The position numbers and the translations under genes were made by a program. Of a DNA stretch of 9,875 bases, positions 6,257-9,875 are shown one piece after another. The notes under the pieces are model-generated. The model had not been told where the DNA came from, did not search any database, and saw nothing but the letters and a program-made list of their open reading frames with translations. The stretch covers positions 1 to 9,875 of the forward strand of contig JBFIHZ010000127.1 of assembly GCA_041601535.1 (NCBI GenBank), written 5' to 3'. The stretch is from JBFIHZ01 sp041601535 (GTDB lineage: Bacteria > Pseudomonadota > Gammaproteobacteria > Xanthomonadales > SZUA-36). Every line of letters starts with the position of its first letter. Positions within the stretch are counted from its first letter, which is position 1.

Positions 6257-8091
6257 TGTGCGGCATTGTCGCGGCCACCGCGCAACGGGATGTGGCCGAA
6301 ATCCTGCTGTCCGGCCTGCATGCGCTGGAATACCGCGGTTATGACTCCGCCGGTATGGCCATGCTGGTGGACGGCGGGCTGGACCGCGTGCGCACGGCCG
6401 GCAAAGTACGTGACCTGGAATCCTTGCTGGAGCAGCACCCGCTGAACGGCCACTGTGGTATTGCCCACACCCGCTGGGCCACGCACGGTGTGCCGAATAC
6501 CCAGAATGCCCATCCGCACCAGTCGGGCAATGAAATCGCGCTGGTTCACAACGGCATTATTGAAAATCATGAAGCATTGCGGCAGCAACTGCTGGCTGAT
6601 GGCTATCATTTCGATTCAGAAACCGACAGCGAGGTGATGGTGCACCTGGTGCATCGCTACATGGCACAGGGCAAGTCCCTGTTCGAAGCAGTACGCGCAG
6701 CCGTCAAGGATCTGGATGGCGCCTATGGCATCACCGTGGTGTCGGCACGTGAGCCTGGCGTGGTAGTGGGTGCGCGCAAGGGCAGCCCGATGGTGCTGGG
6801 CATAGGCTTTCACGAACACTTCCTGGCTTCCGATGTGCACCCGCTGCTGGCGGTTACCAACCGCTTTATTTACCTGGAAGAGGGCGATGTGGCGGAGATC
6901 CGCACGGGCGGATTTATCATCCACGATGCTAATGATGTACCGGTAAGCCGCGAAATAAAGGAAGCGGATCTGGCGGCCGATGCAGTGCAGCGCGGCGATT
7001 ACCGGCACTACATGCAGAAAGAAATTTTCGAACAGCCACTGGCGGTAGCCGATACGCTGGAAGGGCGTATTGGCACCGATCATGTGCTGCCCAACATCTT
7101 CGGCGTGGGCGCCGATGAAGTGCTGCGCCAGGTCAACCAGGTGCATATCGTGGCCTGCGGCACCAGCTACCACGCCGGGCTGGTGGCCCGGTACCAGCTG
7201 GAGCAGCTGGCCGGCATTGCCTGCAACGTGGAAGTGGCCAGTGAGTACCGCTACCGCAACCCGGTAGTACCGCCGGACACGCTGTTCGTGGTGATCTCGC
7301 AGTCCGGCGAAACCGCCGATACACTGGCCGCGCTGCGTCATGCCAAGGCCTCGGGCTACCTGGCCACATTGGCCATCTGCAACGTGCCGGAAAGCTCCAT
7401 TGTGCGCGAAGCCGGCCTGGTGCTGATGACACGCGCCGGTCCGGAGATCGGCGTGGCTTCCACCAAAGCCTTCACCACCCAGCTGGTGGCGCTGCAGTTA
7501 CTGGTATTGGAGCTGGCGCAACTCACCGGTGGGGTGGATCGGGCCCAGCTGGCGCAATGGATCAAGGAACTGAACCATCTGCCGGATGTGCTGCGCAGCG
7601 CGCTTGAACTCGATGGGCGGATCGAGCGGCTGGCCGAACACTTCGTGGAAAAACACCATGCGCTGTTCCTCGGCCGCGGAAGTCATTACCCGATTGCCAT
7701 GGAAGGCGCCCTGAAGCTGAAGGAGATTTCCTATATCCACGCCGAGGCCTACCCGGCGGGCGAGCTGAAGCACGGCCCGCTGGCACTGGTGGATCACGAC
7801 ATGCCGGTGGTGGTGGTCGCGCCCAACAACAGCCTGCTGCAAAAGCTGATCAGCAACATCGAGGAAGTGCGGGCGCGCGGCGGCGAAATGTTCGTGATTG
7901 CAGATGCTGGCGCCGGCGCCAGCCTGAAAGCGCGTCACGGCGAAATCATCGAACTGGATACCGGCGGCGCGCTGCTGGCTCCGGTGGTGCTGACCATCCC
8001 GCTGCAACTGCTGGCCTATCACGTGGCGGTACTGCGCGGCACCGATGTCGATCAGCCGCGCAACCTGGCCAAGTCGGTGACGGTGGAGTAA
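6256..8091 (+). CDS. glmS: GlmS: glutamine--fructose-6-phosphate aminotransferase (isomerizing)
   Basis: This is a 611-residue cytoplasmic enzyme (609 codons in E. coli) that makes glucosamine-6-phosphate from fructose-6-P and glutamine, the committed step of amino-sugar synthesis. The N-terminal glutaminase domain begins Met-Cys; Cys2 becomes the N-terminal nucleophile after Met removal, which fixes the start codon. HTRWATHG (71-78), HNG (98-100) and the ETDSE segment (122-126) are its conserved glutamine-site elements. Two SIS sugar-isomerase domains follow, with CGTSYHAG (301-308), SQSGETADT (349-357) and EIGVASTKAFTTQ (397-409). Isomerase residues Glu490, His506 and Lys606 are in place, and the C-terminus NLAKSVTVE is intact. 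It follows the 57-codon ORF with a 1-bp overlap and a poor ribosome site of its own, so translation is probably coupled. No glmS ribozyme would be expected in this lineage, and the upstream ORF leaves no leader for one. Confidence 0.98.
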   Translation: MCGIVAATAQRDVAEILLSGLHALEYRGYDSAGMAMLVDGGLDRVRTAGKVRDLESLLEQHPLNGHCGIAHTRWATHGVPNTQNAHPHQSGNEIALVHNGIIENHEALRQQLLADGYHFDSETDSEVMVHLVHRYMAQGKSLFEAVRAAVKDLDGAYGITVVSAREPGVVVGARKGSPMVLGIGFHEHFLASDVHPLLAVTNRFIYLEEGDVAEIRTGGFIIHDANDVPVSREIKEADLAADAVQRGDYRHYMQKEIFEQPLAVADTLEGRIGTDHVLPNIFGVGADEVLRQVNQVHIVACGTSYHAGLVARYQLEQLAGIACNVEVASEYRYRNPVVPPDTLFVVISQSGETADTLAALRHAKASGYLATLAICNVPESSIVREAGLVLMTRAGPEIGVASTKAFTTQLVALQLLVLELAQLTGGVDRAQLAQWIKELNHLPDVLRSALELDGRIERLAEHFVEKHHALFLGRGSHYPIAMEGALKLKEISYIHAEAYPAGELKHGPLALVDHDMPVVVVAPNNSLLQKLISNIEEVRARGGEMFVIADAGAGASLKARHGEIIELDTGGALLAPVVLTIPLQLLAYHVAVLRGTDVDQPRNLAKSVTVE

Positions 8092-8118
8092 ATCACGAGC
8101 GGTTTTACTGCAGTGATG
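8056..8118 (+). other. attTn7-type site (glmS 3' end and downstream insertion point), apparently unoccupied
   Basis: The last codons of glmS encode DVDQPRNLAKSVTVE, the segment whose DNA is bound by the Tn7 selector TnsD. Tn7-type insertion occurs about 25 bp past the stop codon, here around 8114-8118. I see no Tn7 end (terminal TGTGGGCGGACA type) and no tns genes in the window, so the site looks empty. The target is inferred from conservation of the coding segment. Confidence 0.6.
8092..8117. other. Hairpin directly after the glmS stop codon
   Basis: ATCAC (8092-8096) pairs with GTGAT (8113-8117). Inside, GCGGT (8099-8103) pairs with ACTGC (8107-8111) with one G-U pair and a TTT loop. The hairpin begins at the first base after the stop. 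No T-run follows directly; the nearest T-rich stretch is about 8138-8147. It may mark the 3' end of the glm transcript. It also covers the expected Tn7 insertion point. Confidence 0.35.
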
Positions 8119-8152
8119 GCATCCCTCTCGGGTAAACCTTTTATTTTCCGGG

Positions 8153-8183
8153 TCCACGGCGCAGCCAGACAGGCTGCCGTGGA
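8153..8183. other. Strong 12-bp hairpin without U-tract
   Basis: TCCACGG (8153-8159) pairs with CCGTGGA (8177-8183), and CAGCC (8162-8166) pairs with GGCTG (8172-8176). The loop is AGACA and the bulge is CG at 8160-8161. No T-run follows on either strand. The 207-bp gap 8092-8298 holds this structure, a smaller dyad (GGTTGCTGCAGGAACC, 8208-8223) and the leader of the next small gene. I see no tRNA or obvious promoter in it. Confidence 0.4.
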
Positions 8184-8298
8184 GCAAACGTCGTCCCAAA
8201 CGTGTCGGGTTGCTGCAGGAACCGGGGTGACTTTACGCACTGTTCCGTTTTCATCAGTAGCAGTAAATTGGTGAACAACAAAAAAGGGAGACAAATCC

Positions 8299-8418
8299 AT
8301 GGAATATATTTCACTCGTATTTGGCATTCTCGGCGTGGTGGCTTTTGTCCGGCTTGAAAAGCTGATTAAAACCCTGAAAGCAAACGGCACCCTGAAGCCG
8401 GACTACCAGGAAGAATAA
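8299..8418 (+). CDS. 39-aa single-span membrane microprotein
   Basis: A 39-codon ORF runs from ATG 8299 to TAA 8416-8418, with a strong ribosome site (GGGAG, 8286-8290) 8 nt upstream in an A-rich leader. The product has an almost uncharged hydrophobic N-terminus (YISLVFGILGVVAFV, residues 3-17). A charged amphipathic tail follows (RLEKLIKTLKANG, 18-30) and ends PDYQEE. This is the layout of a small inner-membrane protein with one transmembrane helix and a cytoplasmic basic-then-acidic tail. There is no cleavage site or lipobox. It stands alone, 207 bp after glmS and 223 bp before the lipoprotein gene on the same strand. I do not recognise the family and assign no function; regulatory partner of a larger membrane protein, toxin-like peptide and stress microprotein are all open. 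The ribosome site and clean domain layout are the main arguments that it is real. Confidence 0.65.
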   Translation: MEYISLVFGILGVVAFVRLEKLIKTLKANGTLKPDYQEE

Positions 8419-8429
8419 CTTCATCCGGC

Positions 8430-8461
8430 AAGCGCTTCGCCGCACCGGTCAGCAGCGCTTG
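8430..8461. promoter_or_regulatory. Paired AGCGCTT sites, possible activator-binding region
   Basis: AGCGCTT occurs at 8431-8437 (within the palindrome AAGCGCTT, 8430-8437) and again at 8454-8460, a period of 23 bp or about two helical turns. The pair lies about 145-175 bp upstream of the inferred sigma-54 start point near 8604, the usual distance for enhancer-binding activator sites. The link to the promoter is inference. Confidence 0.3.
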
Positions 8462-8553
8462 TACACCCTCGCCATACTTCAACCGCCATGCATGTAATAA
8501 CTACAACGGCGGCACAAATTTACAAGAAAAACCCTGCCGGACCGGCGCATTTG

Positions 8554-8571
8554 CCGCAGTAATGCGGTTTC
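8554..8571 (+). terminator. Small GTAA-loop hairpin followed by a short T-rich stretch
   Basis: CCGCA (8554-8558) pairs with TGCGG (8563-8567) around a GTAA loop (GNRA type), followed by TTTCTGT. It could be a weak terminator for the 39-aa gene or a structural element just upstream of the sigma-54 promoter. The stem is short and the T-run weak. A nearby perfect dyad, GCCGG-A-CCGGC (8536-8546), is also present. Confidence 0.3.
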
Positions 8572-8577
8572 TGTCAA

Positions 8578-8594
8578 TGGCACGCTTGTTGCAT
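8578..8594 (+). promoter_or_regulatory. Sigma-54 (RpoN) -24/-12 promoter of the Asp-rich lipoprotein gene
   Basis: The sequence TGGCACG-CTTG-TTGCAT matches every specified base of the established sigma-54 consensus TGGCACG-N4-TTGCW: GG at -24 is 8579-8580 and GC at -12 is 8591-8592. Transcription would start near 8604, leaving a leader of roughly 38 nt before the ATG at 8642. Such promoters need an ATP-dependent activator bound upstream; its identity cannot be seen in this window. Confidence 0.75.
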
Positions 8595-8641
8595 TAATCC
8601 TGCTGAACTTCAACAACCGATTGTTCAATCAGGAGAGAGCG

Positions 8642-9019
8642 ATGAAATATTCAAAAACCGCATTATGTGCAGCCATGACCGCTGCTTTGATGGTAACTGC
8701 TTGTGATATTGACCAGACGGAAGAAGGCGCAATGCCGGATGTTGACGTCAGTTATGAAGACGGGCAGATTCCCAAGTACGACGTGGATGTGACCAAGACC
8801 CAGGAAGGCAAAATGCCGGACGTGGATGTAGACGTTAAGGGCGGCAAGCTGCCCAAGTACGATGTCGATGGCCCGGATATAGACGTTGGCACCAAGGAAG
8901 TGGAAGTTTCCGTTCCCGATGTTGACGTAAAAATGAAGGAAAAAACCGTCACCGTGCCGGACGTTGATGTCGACATGGTCGATGATGACGAACCTGCAGA
9001 CGATTTGGACGACGAATAA
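8642..9019 (+). CDS. Asp-rich repeat lipoprotein (PDVDV / PKYDVD repeats), unknown function
   Basis: This is a 125-residue predicted lipoprotein. The ATG at 8642 is preceded by AGGAGAGAG (8631-8639), better placed than the in-frame ATG at 8621. Residues 1-20 form a type II signal peptide, with lipobox VTAC (18-21) and Cys21 as lipid anchor; mature residue 2 is Asp, the classical inner-membrane retention signal in E. coli. The mature part is about a quarter Asp and strongly acidic. Two 23-residue units, at 28-50 and 55-77, share EG-x-MPDVDV...PKYDVD at a 27-residue period. Then come GPDIDV (77-82), VPDVDV (91-96), VPDVDV (105-110) and an acidic tail VDDDEPADDLDDE. Alternating Asp/Val suggests exposed beta-strands or a divalent-cation-binding extended chain; that is inference. 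The gene stands alone between a sigma-54-type promoter and a strong terminator. I do not recognise a named family. Confidence 0.85.
   Translation: MKYSKTALCAAMTAALMVTACDIDQTEEGAMPDVDVSYEDGQIPKYDVDVTKTQEGKMPDVDVDVKGGKLPKYDVDGPDIDVGTKEVEVSVPDVDVKMKEKTVTVPDVDVDMVDDDEPADDLDDE
8723..8872 (+). repeat. Tandem 81-bp-period repeat inside the lipoprotein gene
   Basis: Copies at 8723-8791 and 8804-8872 encode the two EG-x-MPDVDV...PKYDVD units, with 15 of 23 residues identical. The DVDV codons differ at all four third positions (gat gtt gac gtc against gac gtg gat gta) while the protein is unchanged. This points to an old duplication held by selection on the protein. Confidence 0.75.
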
Positions 9020-9101
9020 GGTCCTCTGCAAGAGATCGTTGTGGTAACACAGGAGCAGTAAGGCCGCACTGAGCAGCGAGTTTCCTGTGGAAACTGAACA
9101 T

Positions 9102-9146
9102 GGCGTGCCCGCCCGGCATTATGTTGGGCCGGCACGCCGTTTTTTT
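9102..9146 (+). terminator. Strong intrinsic terminator of the lipoprotein gene
   Basis: GGCGTGCC (9102-9109) pairs with GGCACGCC (9131-9138). Inside, GCCC (9111-9114) pairs with GGGC (9126-9129) across a single C-C mismatch. The loop is 11 nt, and the stem is followed by seven T residues (9140-9146). The start is 82 bp after the lipoprotein stop. Confidence 0.88.
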
Positions 9147-9363
9147 GCTTCAGGCAGGTAATGCTGAAGCCGTGCGCGGACCGGTGCTCATGCTGGTAAT
9201 TACTGTGCATCGGTCCGTCCGGGTAAGCGGGCATTGCAGTGCCGCTAAAGGTTTCGTGTAGTGGACCTCGATGCCGTTGATGTGTTCTAACTTCCCGGGT
9301 TTGCATTGACCAGGTGTGATGCTACTGTGTCGGCATAATACGAACCTGACCCGGAGCGCACGA
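9147..9363. other. Gene-free spacer before the PLP enzyme gene
   Basis: The full gene-free stretch is 9020-9363 (344 bp). After the terminator it holds a 7-bp hairpin (GCTTCAG 9147-9153 with CTGAAGC 9164-9170), the 41-bp dyad at 9177-9217, and the leader of the PLP enzyme gene with a CATAAT -10-like element (9334-9339) lacking a convincing -35. Between the lipoprotein stop and the terminator there is only a small TGTG-GTAA-CACA dyad (9040-9051). I see no credible gene on either strand. Confidence 0.5.
9177..9217. promoter_or_regulatory. 41-bp imperfect inverted repeat
   Basis: CGGACCGGTGC (9177-9187) and GCATCGGTCCG (9207-9217) pair over 11 positions with one G-U. The centre contains the palindrome GTAATTAC (9195-9202). 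There is no T-run, so a terminator is unlikely. It lies about 150 bp before the next gene and could be an operator or an RNA structure; no function is shown. Confidence 0.4.
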
Positions 9364-9875
9364 TTGAACGACAAGCTGGACCGTTTTGCTGATTTGCCTT
9401 CTCCCTGCCTGATCGTAGACAAGCAACGCATGCTGGCTAACCTGCAGCGCTTGCAGACCCGCCTGGCCGGCAGTGATGCGGTACTGCGCCCCCATCTGAA
9501 AACCGTCAAGTGCGTGCAAGCCGCGCGGCTGGCGGTATCCGGACCGCAGGGGCCGGCCGCGGTGTCCACCTTGAAGGAAGCCGAGGTGTTTGGCGCCGCG
9601 GGGATTACGGATCTGCTGTACGCGGTTTGCCTGTCACCCCAAAAACTGGCGCGTGTCAGCGCGTTGCGCAAGACCGGCGTTGATCTGAAGGTCGTGGTGG
9701 ACAGCCTGTTTATGGCGCAGGCGGTGGCGCAGCATTGCCGCCATACCGGTGAGGCCATACCCACCCTGATCGAGCTGGATGTGGACGGCCACCGCTCCGG
9801 TGTGGCGCTGGATCAGGCTGAGCTGGCCATCGCCATCGGGCGCAGATTGCATGACGCCGGTGCGCTGGCTGGCGT
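9364..9875 (+). CDS. D-threonine aldolase / D-serine dehydratase-like PLP enzyme, N-terminal part
   Basis: This is the N-terminal 170 residues of a fold-type III (alanine racemase-like) PLP enzyme; the gene runs off the window. I chose TTG at 9364 because GGAG (9353-9356) lies 7 nt upstream and the product then starts close to the conserved opening LPSPCLIVD (11-19). An in-frame ATG at 9319 would add 15 residues but has a badly spaced ribosome site. RPHLKT (42-47) carries the expected PLP-binding Lys46. VSTLKEAEVFGAAGITDLLYAV (67-88) and LIELDVDGHRSGV (135-147) match the D-threonine aldolase/DSD1 group. These enzymes cleave or deaminate D-hydroxy amino acids such as D-threonine or D-serine, usually with a divalent metal; the metal-binding residues lie in the missing C-terminal part. 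The family is secure, the substrate unknown. Confidence 0.85.
   Translation, partial: MNDKLDRFADLPSPCLIVDKQRMLANLQRLQTRLAGSDAVLRPHLKTVKCVQAARLAVSGPQGPAAVSTLKEAEVFGAAGITDLLYAVCLSPQKLARVSALRKTGVDLKVVVDSLFMAQAVAQHCRHTGEAIPTLIELDVDGHRSGVALDQAELAIAIGRRLHDAGALAG

Noticed and set aside
8052..8390. Minus-strand 112-codon frame ending STVTDLARLRG
   Set aside because: Its C-terminal part is the reverse complement of the conserved glmS 3' end, a known source of spurious annotations, and it also runs antisense through the 39-aa gene.
8092..8640. tRNA gene, CRISPR array or Tn7 end downstream of glmS
   Set aside because: I saw no tRNA cloverleaf or T-loop motif, no regularly spaced repeats, and no Tn7 terminal sequence.
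8752..9306. Minus-strand 184-codon frame over the lipoprotein gene and terminator
   Set aside because: It crosses the strong terminator hairpin and is Ser/Thr-rich because it reads the Asp/Val repeat backwards. No ribosome site or motif.
9150..9764. Minus-strand 204-codon frame opposite the PLP enzyme
   Set aside because: The plus strand has clear D-threonine aldolase/DSD1 motifs; this frame has none and starts inside that coding region.

Overview
The window looks like chromosomal DNA from a gammaproteobacterium. It is GC-rich with mostly G/C third codon positions, its GlmS C-terminus is identical to the E. coli one over the residues I can recall (DVDQPRNLAKSVTVE), and it carries ZntB-like, MscS-like and GlmU/GlmS proteins of proteobacterial type. 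I cannot name a genus from this sequence alone.

Layout. (1) Positions 1-374 hold the C-terminal end of a thiamine-diphosphate enzyme of the acetolactate synthase large-subunit type (+). (2) Positions 463-4499 hold three minus-strand genes, in transcription order: a secreted S9 prolyl-oligopeptidase-family peptidase, a small MscS-family channel, and a ZntB/CorA-type metal transporter. The channel and transporter overlap by 4 bp (ATGA), so they are probably translationally coupled. (3) Divergent from these is the amino-sugar operon glmU - 57-codon ORF - glmS (4689-8091). The small ORF overlaps glmU by 4 bp (ATGA) and glmS by 1 bp (TGATG). GlmS makes glucosamine-6-P and GlmU makes UDP-GlcNAc, the precursor of peptidoglycan and LPS. 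(4) Just past glmS is an intact, apparently unoccupied attTn7-type site. It is followed by a region of small genes: a 39-aa single-membrane-span protein (8299-8418) and a 125-aa, extremely Asp-rich lipoprotein built from PDVDV/PKYDVD repeats (8642-9019). The lipoprotein is preceded by a consensus-quality sigma-54 (-24/-12) promoter and followed by a strong intrinsic terminator. (5) After a 344-bp gene-free spacer with a 41-bp dyad comes the N-terminal part of a PLP enzyme of the D-threonine aldolase/DSD1 type (9364 to the window end).

The parts most worth attention are the sigma-54-controlled repeat lipoprotein, the hidden small ORF between glmU and glmS, and the 39-aa membrane microprotein. 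The rest is ordinary housekeeping or transport. All motif assignments were made by eye, with no database search.
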